Shown: one piece after another, positions 1 to 9,476 of the stretch
How the letters are laid out: every line of letters starts with the position of its first letter
How positions within the stretch are numbered: the first letter of the stretch is position 1
Origin: an uncultured Pelagibacteraceae bacterium
GTDB taxonomy: Bacteria; Pseudomonadota; Alphaproteobacteria; Pelagibacterales; Pelagibacteraceae
DNA length: 64,000 nt
NCBI GenBank assembly: GCA_902561155.1
Contig: CACEOY010000001.1
Location: 124,001-188,000 of the forward strand
Reading direction: 5' to 3'
Position numbers and translations under genes: made by a program
The notes under the pieces: generated by a model
What the model saw: only the letters and a program-made list of their open reading frames with translations
Database searches by the model: none
What the model was told of the DNA's origin: nothing

Positions 1-1473
1 ATAATTTAGATTTACACCTGCAGAAAATTGCATACTTTCGTTTATTATAATTAGAGGTTTATCTGTAGCCTTTTTCAAAGCATCCATTGAATCATTATCT
101 AAAGCATTTGCTTTAGTGTTAAACTCAACAATATTAAAATCTTTAAATCTAAATATTTCTGCTGAGTCATTTTTATCTAATTTAATGACTGTTTTTTTAA
201 TCTTTCCTAATGTTTGTAAGTTAGTATATTTTTGTCGCTCGTCATAAAAACTTTCTGCTTTTTTTTCTTTTAAATCTTTTAAAAATTCATTGTGATTAAT
301 ATCTCCAATTTTTGAAAAGAAATTTTTCAATCCTATAGACTCTAACATTTCAAACGGGCCCATAGACCAATTAAAACCTAGTCTCAAAGCTTCATCTATG
401 TCATTATATTCATCAGTTATAGCTGGCACCAGTGAAGATGAGTACAAGATTATTTTTGAAATTACTGACCATGCATATTTACCATACTTATCATTTCTGT
501 TAATTAATTCTAAAAGGTTTATCTTATCTATTTTTAAATCTATCTTTTTAACTGGAAAGTATTCATTTTTATTTAAATTAAGAGCTTCAAGAGTCTTTTT
601 ATTCTCAGACTTATTCATCCTATAAAACCCTCCCTTACCTTTTCTACCCGTATAACCAGTTTCAATTAATTTTTTGATAATCGGTAAACCAGAAACAACT
701 TTTTGAAAATCATCTTCTTTGGGTAATTCTTTTTGAAAACTTTTGAGAACATCTGACATTAAATCAATACCTATCAAGTCATATAAAGCAAAAACTCCTG
801 TTTTAGGTATACCCATAGGTCTACCAAATACAGCATCAGCTTCTTCAATAGAAAGATCCATATCAACCGCTTCTGTCATCGCTACTTGCATAGCATATAC
901 TCCTATTCTGTTTCCTAAAAAACCAGGAGTGTCACCACAAACAATTACACCTTTACCTAATTTTTCTTCACTAAAATCTTTTAAATAATTAATTTTATTT
1001 TGGTCGTTCAGCTTATCTCTAACTATTTCTAGTAATCCCATATATCTAACTGGATTGAAAAAGTGTGTAATACAAAAATCTTTTTTGTCTTCTGCTTTTA
1101 ATTTTTTTGATAATACTTTTAAAGGAATAGTTGATGTATTTGACGAAACAATTGAGTCTTTTTTTCTTTTATCAAATATTTTTTTATAAATATTATGTTT
1201 GATATCAATTCTTTCAACAACTGCCTCTACAATCCAGTCTGCATCAGAAACATTTTCAAAATCATCGATAATATTGCCAACCTTCAAATTTTTAATTTTA
1301 TCTTTTTCAAATAATAACGGCGGTCTAGATTTTAGAATTCTTTCTTTAGCTTTTTCAGAAATTTCAGTTTTTAAATCTAATAATATGACTGGTATATTAG
1401 CATTGCATAAATGAGCAGCTATTCCACTCCCCATTGTTCCAGATCCTATTACAACTACTTTTTTAATATTCAT
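1..1473 (-). CDS. 3-hydroxyacyl-CoA dehydrogenase / enoyl-CoA hydratase fusion (FadB/FadJ-like), 3' end cut by window edge
   Basis: The frame is open from an ATG at 1473 to base 1, so it is missing from the ORF track; 491 codons are visible. The N-terminus carries a Rossmann nucleotide-binding motif (VIGSGTMGSGIA, residues 8-19), then the dehydrogenase block SSNTSTIPL and HFFNPVRYMGLLEI, and further on the HAD C-terminal segment (GYTGRKGKGGFY, and a second copy with WSMGPFEMLE). The last visible residues, FSAGVNL, are the start of a crotonase (enoyl-CoA hydratase) domain. The order dehydrogenase then hydratase is the one usual in alphaproteobacterial fusion proteins and is the reverse of E. 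coli FadB. It should act in fatty-acid beta-oxidation in the cytoplasm. The start lies only 7 bases past the tRNA-Pro 3' end. Function class is confident; chain-length specificity cannot be read. Confidence 0.9.
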   Translation of the reverse strand, partial: MNIKKVVVIGSGTMGSGIAAHLCNANIPVILLDLKTEISEKAKERILKSRPPLLFEKDKIKNLKVGNIIDDFENVSDADWIVEAVVERIDIKHNIYKKIFDKRKKDSIVSSNTSTIPLKVLSKKLKAEDKKDFCITHFFNPVRYMGLLEIVRDKLNDQNKINYLKDFSEEKLGKGVIVCGDTPGFLGNRIGVYAMQVAMTEAVDMDLSIEEADAVFGRPMGIPKTGVFALYDLIGIDLMSDVLKSFQKELPKEDDFQKVVSGLPIIKKLIETGYTGRKGKGGFYRMNKSENKKTLEALNLNKNEYFPVKKIDLKIDKINLLELINRNDKYGKYAWSVISKIILYSSSLVPAITDEYNDIDEALRLGFNWSMGPFEMLESIGLKNFFSKIGDINHNEFLKDLKEKKAESFYDERQKYTNLQTLGKIKKTVIKLDKNDSAEIFRFKDFNIVEFNTKANALDNDSMDALKKATDKPLIIINESMQFSAGVNLNY

Positions 1474-1480
1474 ATGATTT

Positions 1481-1557
<77 letters not shown>

Positions 1558-1633
1558 AAAGTCTATTTATATAGGTTATATATGACTTTTTGGCAATTGA
1601 AAGATTATTGTTATATTAGTAAAAAATAACTAA

Positions 1634-2806
1634 ATGATCCAATATATTTCAAAACCATTTAAATATTTCTTTAAATTAGAGTCAGCATCAGGATTGGTTC
1701 TTCTTTTTTCAGCGATCATTGCCTTGTTTATTAGTAATAGTAGTTTAGGTGAAAATTATTTCAGAATATTAGAAAGCTATTTTACGCTTGGAACTAAGGA
1801 CTTTGGATTAAAGTTAAGTGTTCTACATTGGATCAATGATGTCTTGATGGCCATCTTTTTTTTCTTAGTTTCTTTAGAAATAAAAAGAGAATTTGTCAAA
1901 GGAGAACTTTCAAATCCAAAACAAGCGATGTTACCAATTATTGGAGCTGTTGGGGGAATGGTTGTTCCTGCTGCTTTTTATATAATAATTAATATTGATG
2001 ACAGTACAAGGCTTAACGGTTGGGCAATACCGTCAGCAACTGATATTGCCTTTTCATTGGGAGTTTTATCATTACTTGGTAAAAGAGTTCCAATATCTTT
2101 AAAAGTTTTTTTAACCGCTTTAGCAATTATTGATGATCTCGGAGCAATAATAATAATAGCGTTCTTTTATTCAGGCAATATACAAATAACTTACCTAATA
2201 CTTATGGCTGTTGCGATAATATTGCTAATAATATTAAACAGATTAAATGTAAGATCATTCATTCCCTATTTAATAGTCGGAATATTTTTGTGGGAATTTA
2301 CTCATCAGTCAGGCATTCATGCGACGATTGCGGGAGTTTTATTAGCTTTAACTATTCCTCACGATACTAAAAAAGAGAAAAACTCTTTATTATTAAGGTT
2401 AGAACATGCAATATCCCCTTACGTAGCATTTGGAATTATGCCAATATTTGCTTTTGCAAACGCAGGAGTGTCTTTAGAGGGATTATCTTTTGCAACATTG
2501 TTAAATCCAGTACCTTTAGGAATAGTTTGTGGATTATTTTTTGGAAAACAAATCGGAGTATTTCTATTTTCCTATTTGTCTATCTATTTTAAATTTGCAG
2601 ATAAACCGAATAACTCAAACTGGACGTCACTTTATGCGGTCTCAATATTAACAGGTATCGGTTTTACTATGAGTTTATTCGTGGGCAATCTTGCCTTTGC
2701 AAATAACTTAGAATTTAGTGACGGTGTAAAGATTGGTGTACTTACAGGTTCATTATTGTCTACTTTATGTGGTTACTTCTTGTTATTACTTGCTAGTAAA
2801 AAATGA
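1634..2806 (+). CDS. nhaA: Na+/H+ antiporter NhaA
   Basis: Inner-membrane antiporter that expels sodium in exchange for protons, giving salt and pH homeostasis. The protein has 390 residues, close to the 388 of E. coli NhaA, and is a run of hydrophobic helices. The signature segments are visible: SATDIAFSLG around residue 137 (equivalent of Asp133) and AIIDDLGAI at 165-172, whose paired aspartates D167 and D168 match the Asp163/Asp164 ion-binding pair. The late helix GIGFTMSLFVGNLAF is also typical. The stop overlaps the start of the IscU-like gene by four bases (ATGA), so the two are probably translationally coupled. Confidence 0.97.
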   Translation: MIQYISKPFKYFFKLESASGLVLLFSAIIALFISNSSLGENYFRILESYFTLGTKDFGLKLSVLHWINDVLMAIFFFLVSLEIKREFVKGELSNPKQAMLPIIGAVGGMVVPAAFYIIINIDDSTRLNGWAIPSATDIAFSLGVLSLLGKRVPISLKVFLTALAIIDDLGAIIIIAFFYSGNIQITYLILMAVAIILLIILNRLNVRSFIPYLIVGIFLWEFTHQSGIHATIAGVLLALTIPHDTKKEKNSLLLRLEHAISPYVAFGIMPIFAFANAGVSLEGLSFATLLNPVPLGIVCGLFFGKQIGVFLFSYLSIYFKFADKPNNSNWTSLYAVSILTGIGFTMSLFVGNLAFANNLEFSDGVKIGVLTGSLLSTLCGYFLLLLASKK

Positions 2807-3189
2807 TCGATAAAAGATTATTGAAAATCGCTTCTAATACTAAATTTTATGGTTTAAAGAACAAATATTCTTATAAAACTAATCTCAAAAATTCAATTTG
2901 TGGCGACAAAATATCCATAGAAATTTTATTGAAAAAAAATACTATTCAAGAATTAAGATATGAAACTGAAGCATGTATTTTTTGTCAAGCTTCTGCGAGC
3001 ACATTGGCAAATATAGCAAAAAATACTAACTTGGGTGACTTAAAAAAAAATTTAAGTAAATATTTAAATTTTAGTAAAAAAGTGCCGAAAAAATTTAATA
3101 ATTTGACTTATTTGTTGAAAGATAAATATATGAATAGAAAAGATTGTATACTTTTACCTTTTAAAGCATTTTATAAAGCAATTAAATGA
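2803..3189 (+). CDS. IscU/SufU-like iron-sulfur scaffold (NifU N-terminal family)
   Basis: A 128-residue protein of the NifU N-terminal/SufU type that would assemble Fe-S clusters. The three expected ligand cysteines are in place: C33 in the SICGDK segment, the CIFCQASAST segment (C58 and C61, matching the family motif before the ASAS helix), and C115 in RKDCILLPF, which matches the SufU-type R-x-x-C-x-x-L-P-[WF] ending. The start overlaps nhaA by four bases and the stop is one base from the glutathione peroxidase ATG. No sufBCD or isc genes are nearby, so it stands apart from a Suf operon. It could be an accessory scaffold rather than the main one. Confidence 0.85.
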   Translation: MIDKRLLKIASNTKFYGLKNKYSYKTNLKNSICGDKISIEILLKKNTIQELRYETEACIFCQASASTLANIAKNTNLGDLKKNLSKYLNFSKKVPKKFNNLTYLLKDKYMNRKDCILLPFKAFYKAIK

Positions 3190-3190
3190 T

Positions 3191-3733
3191 ATGATAAGAA
3201 AAATAATATTTACAATTATGATCTTCAGTTTTTTTTCTAATTTATCTGCTGACTATCACAAACTAGCATATGATTTTAACTTTAGAGGATTAGATGGAAA
3301 TCAAATTAATCTAAAGGACTATGATAATAAAGTAATTGTCGTAGTAAATGTTGCTAGTAGATGTGGTTATACACCTCAATACAATGATTTACAAAAATTA
3401 TACACTGAATATAAAAATGAGCTTGTAGTTATAGGTATCCCTACAAATAATTTTAAGCAAGAACCAAAAAATAACGCTGAAATTAAAAAATTTTGTGAGG
3501 GTAACTTTGGTATAACTTTTCCGATGTCTGAAAAAGTAGATGTTATTGGAAATAATGCCCATGATTTCTTTAAATGGGCTAAAAAAAATCACGGTATAGC
3601 AGCAATACCAAAATGGAATTTTCACAAAATCATTATTGGAAAAGATGGTAAAATAGCCGATACTTTTGCATCCTTTACCAAACCTAGCTCAAGAAAATTT
3701 ATAAACGCAATCAATAAAGAAATTAAAAGTTAA
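3191..3733 (+). CDS. Exported glutathione peroxidase family protein (Cys type)
   Basis: The first 20 residues form a signal peptide (hydrophobic core IIFTIMIFSFFSNLSA), so this thiol peroxidase should act in the periplasm. The catalytic site is a cysteine, C58 in NVASRCGYTPQY, where selenoenzymes have selenocysteine. The downstream blocks FPMSEKVDV and KWNFHKIIIGKDG (with the Trp/Asn of the catalytic set) are family features, and the 180-residue length is normal. It reduces hydroperoxides, in Cys-type enzymes often with thioredoxin rather than glutathione; the actual donor is unknown. It is last in the nhaA, IscU-like, peroxidase run. Its end overlaps the end of the convergent MBL hydrolase gene by 11 bases. 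Confidence 0.92.
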   Translation: MIRKIIFTIMIFSFFSNLSADYHKLAYDFNFRGLDGNQINLKDYDNKVIVVVNVASRCGYTPQYNDLQKLYTEYKNELVVIGIPTNNFKQEPKNNAEIKKFCEGNFGITFPMSEKVDVIGNNAHDFFKWAKKNHGIAAIPKWNFHKIIIGKDGKIADTFASFTKPSSRKFINAINKEIKS

Positions 3734-4493
3734 AAGATAATCCGTCGTATGCTGGAATAATATTTTCTGGTAACTTTTTCCTTAGGCTTTGATAATCGAG
3801 ATCAACATGTAAATTAGTAAGAATTGTTTTTTTGGGAGCAAGTTTTTTTGCAATTTTAATTGTTTCATCAAAGTGGAAATGTGATGGATGTGGATTTTTT
3901 CTTAGACAATCTATAATGAGATAATTTAAATTTTTTAATTGGTTAAAAGATTTATTTGGTATCTTGTTGCAATCACTGAGATAAGCAATTTTGTTAAAAA
4001 CAAAGCCATTTGCCTTTATCATCCCATGCTGTAATTCTATAGCCTGTATTTTTAATAATTTATCATTTTTTTTTATAGTAAATTGATCATTAAAAGTGTT
4101 AGCACTCATTATTGGTTTATATCCAGATCTAGGAGAAAAGCAGAATGTGTATTTCTGTTTGAGTAATTTTGTTGTTCGTTTACTTCCGTATATAGGAATT
4201 TTTTTTTTATTTTTCCAAAAGAAAGGCCTTAACTCAAATATTCCTACAGTTTGATCAGCGTGTTCATGTGTATAAATAACAGCATCGATATTTTTTATAT
4301 TATTTCTTTTTATTTGCTCTTTTATATCTGGAGATGTATCGATAAGAATTGAAATATCTTGATACTGAATATGGGCACAACATCTAGTTCTTATGTTTTT
4401 TTTATTTTTTTTGTTTAATTTACCCCAATAGTTTGTAATCCAAGGAGCGCCCAAAGAGCTTCCACAGCCCAAGATTGTAAACTTATTCTTCAA
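3723..4493 (-). CDS. PhnP-like MBL-fold metallo-hydrolase
   Basis: A 256-residue metallo-beta-lactamase-fold hydrolase, probably acting on a phosphodiester or similar ester in the cytoplasm. The visible motifs are LGCGSSLGAPW at the start, IDTSPDIKEQ, and the metal motif THEHADQ (H76, H78, D80). The last histidine of the HxHxDH consensus is replaced by Q81. This position next to tatD and metG is conserved in Alphaproteobacteria and such proteins are usually annotated PhnP-like, but no phosphonate genes are here. Translation must start at TTG because the frame has no better upstream codon; it overlaps the tatD stop by four bases, which fits coupling. The substrate is not known. Confidence 0.85.
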   Translation of the reverse strand: MKNKFTILGCGSSLGAPWITNYWGKLNKKNKKNIRTRCCAHIQYQDISILIDTSPDIKEQIKRNNIKNIDAVIYTHEHADQTVGIFELRPFFWKNKKKIPIYGSKRTTKLLKQKYTFCFSPRSGYKPIMSANTFNDQFTIKKNDKLLKIQAIELQHGMIKANGFVFNKIAYLSDCNKIPNKSFNQLKNLNYLIIDCLRKNPHPSHFHFDETIKIAKKLAPKKTILTNLHVDLDYQSLRKKLPENIIPAYDGLSFNF

Positions 4494-5266
4494 CTTATCT
4501 TACCAAAAAGTTTAAAAAAATTATTTGTTGTACTTTCACAAAGATCATCAAATTCAATTTCTTTCAGTTTTGAGAGATATTTAGCGGTCAGAACTACATT
4601 TGATGGCTCATTTGATTTTCCTCTCAAAGGTTCAGGAGACAGATATGGAGAATCCGTTTCAATTAATATTTTATTAAGAGGTATTGACTTAAATGTTTCT
4701 TTAAGATCATTGGACTTTTTAAATGTTATAATGCCACTAGCCGAAAAAAAGGCATCTAATCCTAGAAGTTTATCTGCAAACTTTTTTGTTCCAGTAAAAC
4801 AGTGCATCAAAATCTTCAATTTATCTTTTTTTGAATATTTTGATAAAATATCGTAAGTAAGATCCTCTGCATCCCTTGAATGAATTACGAGTGGTAGTTT
4901 GCTTAAAATAGAAGCTTTAATATGTTCTTCAAATAATCTTATTTGCTCATCTTTGTCAGAATGATTATAATAAAAATCTAAACCAGTTTCTCCTATTCCA
5001 ATTATTTTCTTACTAATATTTAATCTTTCTAAAATTATGTCTTTGTTAATTTTGCTGTGATTTTTGGCCTCATGTGGATGAATCCCGTAAGTACCATAAA
5101 CGTTTGTATACTTATTCGTGATTTCTATAATATTATTATACTTTTTGTCAGCCACAGATATAGTTAACATAATTTTAACATTAGATTGATCCGCCCTTTT
5201 TATTACATTATCCAAGTTTGAAAACATGGGCTCATAATCAAGATGACAATGTGAGTCGATAATCAT
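4490..5266 (-). CDS. tatD: TatD family metal-dependent deoxyribonuclease
   Basis: TIM-barrel hydrolase of the TatD/amidohydrolase superfamily. The metal ligands are all visible: SHCHLD (H6, H8), GIGETGLDFYY (E93), VIHSRDA (H129), MHCFTG (H155) and ETDSPYL (D205). The 258-residue length is normal. TatD proteins are cytoplasmic 3'-5' DNases linked to DNA repair or turnover; despite the name they are not part of the Tat translocon found elsewhere in this window. The gene shares one base with metG upstream and four with the MBL hydrolase downstream, inside the conserved metG-tatD-MBL string. Confidence 0.95.
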   Translation of the reverse strand: MIIDSHCHLDYEPMFSNLDNVIKRADQSNVKIMLTISVADKKYNNIIEITNKYTNVYGTYGIHPHEAKNHSKINKDIILERLNISKKIIGIGETGLDFYYNHSDKDEQIRLFEEHIKASILSKLPLVIHSRDAEDLTYDILSKYSKKDKLKILMHCFTGTKKFADKLLGLDAFFSASGIITFKKSNDLKETFKSIPLNKILIETDSPYLSPEPLRGKSNEPSNVVLTAKYLSKLKEIEFDDLCESTTNNFFKLFGKIS

Positions 5267-6801
5267 TATTCTACCTTTTTAAATAAAATTTCAATATTTC
5301 CTAATTCTTTATCATAATTAAAGGATTTGTTACTATCTATTTCGTCTATATTTCTAAGTTCTTTTTTTACATTTATTATATCAAGAATTTTGTTAGCACT
5401 TATTGGCATTATAGGTAATAAAAGAATACTTATGTTTTTAATTTGTTCAACAATTGAATATAAAATAGAATTCATTTTTTTAACATCAGTTTTTTTGAGT
5501 GACCAAGGCTCAGAGTCATTAAAATATTTATTGGAGTCAAAAGAGTATTCTATAACCTGCTTTATGTAGTTGTTTAGATCTTGTTTATCAATAAATTTAT
5601 TTAATCTTTTTATGTCTTTTTTTAGTTTAGTAGTTAATGATTTTCCTTCATTTGTAATAGAGTTGCTTTTAGGAATTTTATTGTTACAATTTTTTTTTAA
5701 AAAAGCAAAAACTCTTTGACATAAATTTCCATAATTATTTGCTAAATCATTATTTATACAATTTTTCAAATTTTCCAACGATACATTTCCATCATTTCCT
5801 AATGAAACTTCTTTGATTAAATAATATCTAAGTTGATCAATCCCATAATTTTTAATTATGTCTAATGGATCAAGAATGTTTCCAAGTGATTTTGACATTT
5901 TTTTTTCATCAGAAAGTATCCATCCATGACCAAATATTCTTTTAGGCAAAGGTAATTTAGCAGCCATTAAAAATGCAGGCCAGTAAATTGCATGAAATCT
6001 TAAGATATCCTTACCTATAATGTGTAAATCAGCAGGCCAATAGTTTTTATATAAATCAGAAGAAACGTCTGGATAATTAAGTGCGCTTAAATAATTAGTT
6101 AGAGCGTCTAGCCATACATAAATAATATGCTTGTTATTTTTAGGCACTGGTATGCCCCACGAAAAAGATGTTCTACTTACAGATAAATCTTTAAGTCCCT
6201 TCTCAACAAATTTTACAACTTCATTTTTTCTTGCATCTGGAAGAATGAAAGAAGGATTAGATTTATAAAGATCTAGTAATTTTTTATTCCATGCAGAAAG
6301 TTTAAAAAAATATGACTCCTCTTCTACCCACTCAACTTTTGAACCAGATAATTTTGATATTTTCAAACCGTCCTTTTCTTCAATTTCATCATCATCGTAG
6401 TAAGCTTCATCAGAAACTGAATACCAACCTTTATATTTATCTAAATAAATATCACCAGATTGAACTAATTTATTCCATAAATCTTCTACCGACTTATGGT
6501 GTCTCTTTTCAGTAGTCCTTATAAAATCATTGTTTGAAAGATTTAAAATTTTTGTTAACTCTTTAAATTTTTCAGATAATTCGTCACAAAACTTTTGAGT
6601 ATCTTTTTTATTTTTTTCTGCTTCTCTCTGAATTTTTAAACCGTGTTCATCAGTACCTGTTAAAAAATAAACTTTGTATCCTTCTAATCTTTTATAGCGA
6701 GCAATAACATCTGCAACTATACTTGAATAAGCATGGCCCATATGAGGTTTGCCTGATGGATAATAAATTGGTGTAGTTATATAATAATTTTTTGTATCCA
6801 C
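5266..6801 (-). CDS. metG: Methionyl-tRNA synthetase
   Basis: Class Ia synthetase that charges initiator and elongator tRNA-Met. The nucleotide-binding signature is PHMGHAYSS (residues 19-27) and the KMSKS loop is at 301-305 (EKKMSKSLGN). At 511 residues it lacks the C-terminal EMAP-type tRNA-binding domain of E. coli MetG. The connective-peptide region (about 115-165) has no zinc cysteines, so it belongs to the metal-free short type. The start codon is GTG and the stop of holB overlaps it by one base (TAGTG). Confidence 0.97.
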   Translation of the reverse strand: MDTKNYYITTPIYYPSGKPHMGHAYSSIVADVIARYKRLEGYKVYFLTGTDEHGLKIQREAEKNKKDTQKFCDELSEKFKELTKILNLSNNDFIRTTEKRHHKSVEDLWNKLVQSGDIYLDKYKGWYSVSDEAYYDDDEIEEKDGLKISKLSGSKVEWVEEESYFFKLSAWNKKLLDLYKSNPSFILPDARKNEVVKFVEKGLKDLSVSRTSFSWGIPVPKNNKHIIYVWLDALTNYLSALNYPDVSSDLYKNYWPADLHIIGKDILRFHAIYWPAFLMAAKLPLPKRIFGHGWILSDEKKMSKSLGNILDPLDIIKNYGIDQLRYYLIKEVSLGNDGNVSLENLKNCINNDLANNYGNLCQRVFAFLKKNCNNKIPKSNSITNEGKSLTTKLKKDIKRLNKFIDKQDLNNYIKQVIEYSFDSNKYFNDSEPWSLKKTDVKKMNSILYSIVEQIKNISILLLPIMPISANKILDIINVKKELRNIDEIDSNKSFNYDKELGNIEILFKKVE

Positions 6802-7691
6802 TAAATATAGTTTTCTATTTCCACAAGCAAATTTGTGTGATTTAAATTTAATTTAATTGAATCATGTATTTTTCTAATAATCTTAATTCTTTTATTATTT
6901 ATATTATCAACTTTTGTACTATTTCTAGATATATTAAAATAATACTGATCTACCAAATATATTGCAAAACTCAGATAATCTTCATCTTTTTTAAGTTTAC
7001 TCAATTTAAATAATTTTTTTAAATTTGAAATTAAATCATCATTGACATTAATTTTATCATCTAAAAGTATCTTGTTATACCTCAAATAGTTTCCTGGCGT
7101 TAATTTTGAATTTCTTATAGCTATCTTATCTTCTATTTTGTGATCCAGCAGCAACTTTTTTATAATGTCTATCTTTAAAGAATTATTTAAAAAGAATATA
7201 AATTCAATTGATCTTGACTTTAAAGTTTCTAGAATATTTTGTCTTTGATTATTAATTAAAATAAAATAATTTGTAATAGACGGTTCTTCAATTGTTTTAA
7301 GAAGAGCATTTATACAGTTACCACTTAAGTATTCTACATCATCAAATATAACAAAGCGATTAAATTTATTTATTGAAGATTTTTGTAACGTTGATTTTAA
7401 ATTTCTTATTTCTTCAATTTTTATATTTTTTTTAATGCAATTAAAATAGATTACATTCCCATTAGAATTCTCTTTAATATTATGTAATTTATTCTCATTT
7501 AAAATGCTATTATCTTTTAAATTATAATTTTCTTTATCGAAAATATAACTCATTAAATGATTTACTAAAGTAAATTTTCCTTGACCCTTTTTTCCAGTTA
7601 ACATCATAACTTTAGGTAATTTATTATTATCAAATAATTCTATTAAATTTGATAAATACTTTTCTAGACCATATAATTTTTTTTCAATCAT
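6801..7691 (-). CDS. holB: DNA polymerase III delta prime subunit
   Basis: Clamp-loader subunit with an AAA+ fold. The P-loop is present but altered, GKKGQGKFT around residues 33-41, with Phe before the Thr, as expected for delta prime, which does not hydrolyse ATP. Blocks similar to RFVIFDDVEYLSGNCINALLKTIEEP (DnaX/HolB sensor region) and NILETLKSRSIEFIFF follow. The usual zinc cysteine cluster is not visible. The gene lies between tmk (4-base overlap) and metG (1-base overlap), as in other Alphaproteobacteria, which supports the call for a divergent protein of 296 residues. Confidence 0.88.
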   Translation of the reverse strand: MIEKKLYGLEKYLSNLIELFDNNKLPKVMMLTGKKGQGKFTLVNHLMSYIFDKENYNLKDNSILNENKLHNIKENSNGNVIYFNCIKKNIKIEEIRNLKSTLQKSSINKFNRFVIFDDVEYLSGNCINALLKTIEEPSITNYFILINNQRQNILETLKSRSIEFIFFLNNSLKIDIIKKLLLDHKIEDKIAIRNSKLTPGNYLRYNKILLDDKINVNDDLISNLKKLFKLSKLKKDEDYLSFAIYLVDQYYFNISRNSTKVDNINNKRIKIIRKIHDSIKLNLNHTNLLVEIENYI

Positions 7692-8332
7692 TTTAGGCCT
7701 ATTTTCCTTTTAATAATTTGAAATATTTTTTTTTGAAGTTCAGGTGTATTTTTCGAAGATTCTAAAATTATATGATCTTTTTTATTTTTAGATATTTTCA
7801 AAAAGGCGTTTTGAGCTTTAATATAAAATTTGGCAGGAAAATTATCATATCTGTTTCTAGACCTTCTTTTCTTTAACCTGCTTAAAAATGATTGCTTTTT
7901 AACCTTCAAAACAAATGTTATGTTTGGTTTAATTTTTCTAAGTATTTGTTTGTGAATATTATTTATAAAATTTAAAGATACTCTTTTTCCATAAACTTGA
8001 TATGCCAATGTTGAATCTACAAATCGATCACAAATTATAATTTTTTTATTTTTTAAAGCTGGTATTATTTTATTTTTCAGATGCTCATTTCTGGCTGCAA
8101 GATATAATAAAGTGTCTGTATATTTATCGAATTTTATCTTTTTGTTCTTTTCAAAGTAGTCTTTTAGAATTATTTTTCTAATTATTTCAGCACTTTTAGT
8201 ACCACCTGGTTCCCTAGTTAGAATTACGTTATTAATTAATTTTTTTAATTTTTTAAATAAAATCTTAGCTTGATAAGATTTTCCACTACCCTCAATACCT
8301 TCAAAAACAATAAAAAAACTCTTTTTATACAT
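7688..8332 (-). CDS. tmk: Thymidylate kinase
   Basis: Phosphorylates dTMP to dTDP for DNA synthesis. The P-loop EGIEGSGKS is at residues 11-19, followed by the DR-type substrate segment TREPGGTKSAEIIR, DRFVDSTLAYQ (residues that hold the thymine ring) and a LID-like stretch RLKKRRSRNRYD. The length of 214 is typical. It overlaps dacC by eight bases upstream and holB by four downstream. Confidence 0.97.
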   Translation of the reverse strand: MYKKSFFIVFEGIEGSGKSYQAKILFKKLKKLINNVILTREPGGTKSAEIIRKIILKDYFEKNKKIKFDKYTDTLLYLAARNEHLKNKIIPALKNKKIIICDRFVDSTLAYQVYGKRVSLNFINNIHKQILRKIKPNITFVLKVKKQSFLSRLKKRRSRNRYDNFPAKFYIKAQNAFLKISKNKKDHIILESSKNTPELQKKIFQIIKRKIGLK

Positions 8333-9476
8333 CTCCCCAAATCAAATAGTTCAATGACATAAATAAGCTCTTAAATACATTTACCTTATTTACATTTTCA
8401 GCAGCATATACGGGAACCTTTTTAATTAAATTGTCTTTTACAAAAATTTCTATATTTGCTATTTGTTGGTCTTTAGTAATTGGTGCTTTTATAGGGCCAT
8501 TATAATTTAAAAAAACTTTTAAATTTCTTGCCTCTTTTTTCTTAAGAGTTAAAAAAACATCTTCTTTTGTTACCCCGTCTATGTCAGTTTTTTTTCCCAG
8601 CCAAGTTTTTACAGGAAATATTGTTTCATTAGTCCTAGAAATTTCAAATGTGTCAGTATTTCTGAATCCCCAACTTAATATTTTTAAAGAGCCACTCGAT
8701 CTTAAATTTTTTGTTTGAAAACCACTTGCTACTGCAATAAGTCTTCGCTGATCTCTTTTCATTGTGCTGGCCAATGAATATTTTTCTACAGCTAGATAAC
8801 CCGTTTTTATACCATCTACTCCAACTCTTTTATATAATAATGGATTTCTATTACCTTGAGTAATTGGATCACCACCCGTTCTATCCCAAGTAAATGTTTT
8901 TTCTTTAAAAAGTTCGTAATATTCAGGATGATTTTTTATTAAATATTGTGACATGATAGCTATATCTCGAACTGTAGAGTAATTATCAGGATGATTTATA
9001 CCAGAAGAGTTTGCAAAACTAGTGTTGGTCATGCCAATCTCACTAGCTTTCTCGTTCATCATATCAGCAAAATTTTCCTCCGTACCGGCAATTCCTTCGG
9101 CTATTGCAATGCAAGCGTCGTTACCAGATGCTATGATTATTCCTTTTAAAAGATTTTCTACTGAAACCTCGTCATTTATCATCAAAAACATCGATGAGTA
9201 CCCACTTTGAGATAATCTCCAAGCTTTTTCAGATATTAAAAATTTATCGTCTAAAGATAGTTTTTCTTGTTCTAATAAATCAAAAACAATTATTGAAGTC
9301 ATGATTTTAGTCATAGATGCAGGATAAATACTCATATCAGGTTCTAGCTCAAAAATGATTTCATTAGAGTCGTAATCTAATAAAATAGCAGTCTTAACAT
9401 CTACCTTTGGATTTGAGTTAAGATTTATTGTAAGAAAAAAGTATAAAGTTAATATTTTTACTAAATATTTATTCAT
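8325..9476 (-). CDS. dacC: D-alanyl-D-alanine carboxypeptidase (penicillin-binding protein 5/6 family)
   Basis: Serine peptidase that trims the terminal D-Ala of peptidoglycan stem peptides in the periplasm. The three penicillin-binding motifs are complete: SMTK (S54-K57), SGN (117-119) and KTG (224-226). An N-terminal hydrophobic segment (residues 4-20) is the export signal, and a beta-rich C-terminal domain follows the catalytic domain (about 280-370). The length of 383 is normal. It sits between the SPOR lipoprotein gene and tmk with 8-base overlaps on both sides. The choice of dacC over dacA as symbol is by convention only. Confidence 0.93.
   Translation of the reverse strand: MNKYLVKILTLYFFLTINLNSNPKVDVKTAILLDYDSNEIIFELEPDMSIYPASMTKIMTSIIVFDLLEQEKLSLDDKFLISEKAWRLSQSGYSSMFLMINDEVSVENLLKGIIIASGNDACIAIAEGIAGTEENFADMMNEKASEIGMTNTSFANSSGINHPDNYSTVRDIAIMSQYLIKNHPEYYELFKEKTFTWDRTGGDPITQGNRNPLLYKRVGVDGIKTGYLAVEKYSLASTMKRDQRRLIAVASGFQTKNLRSSGSLKILSWGFRNTDTFEISRTNETIFPVKTWLGKKTDIDGVTKEDVFLTLKKKEARNLKVFLNYNGPIKAPITKDQQIANIEIFVKDNLIKKVPVYAAENVNKVNVFKSLFMSLNYLIWGDV

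Noticed and set aside
1609-1623. Zur-like TGTTATATTAGTAAA before nhaA
   Set aside because: Three mismatches in the 15-base core break the palindrome; such partial matches are expected in AT-rich promoters.
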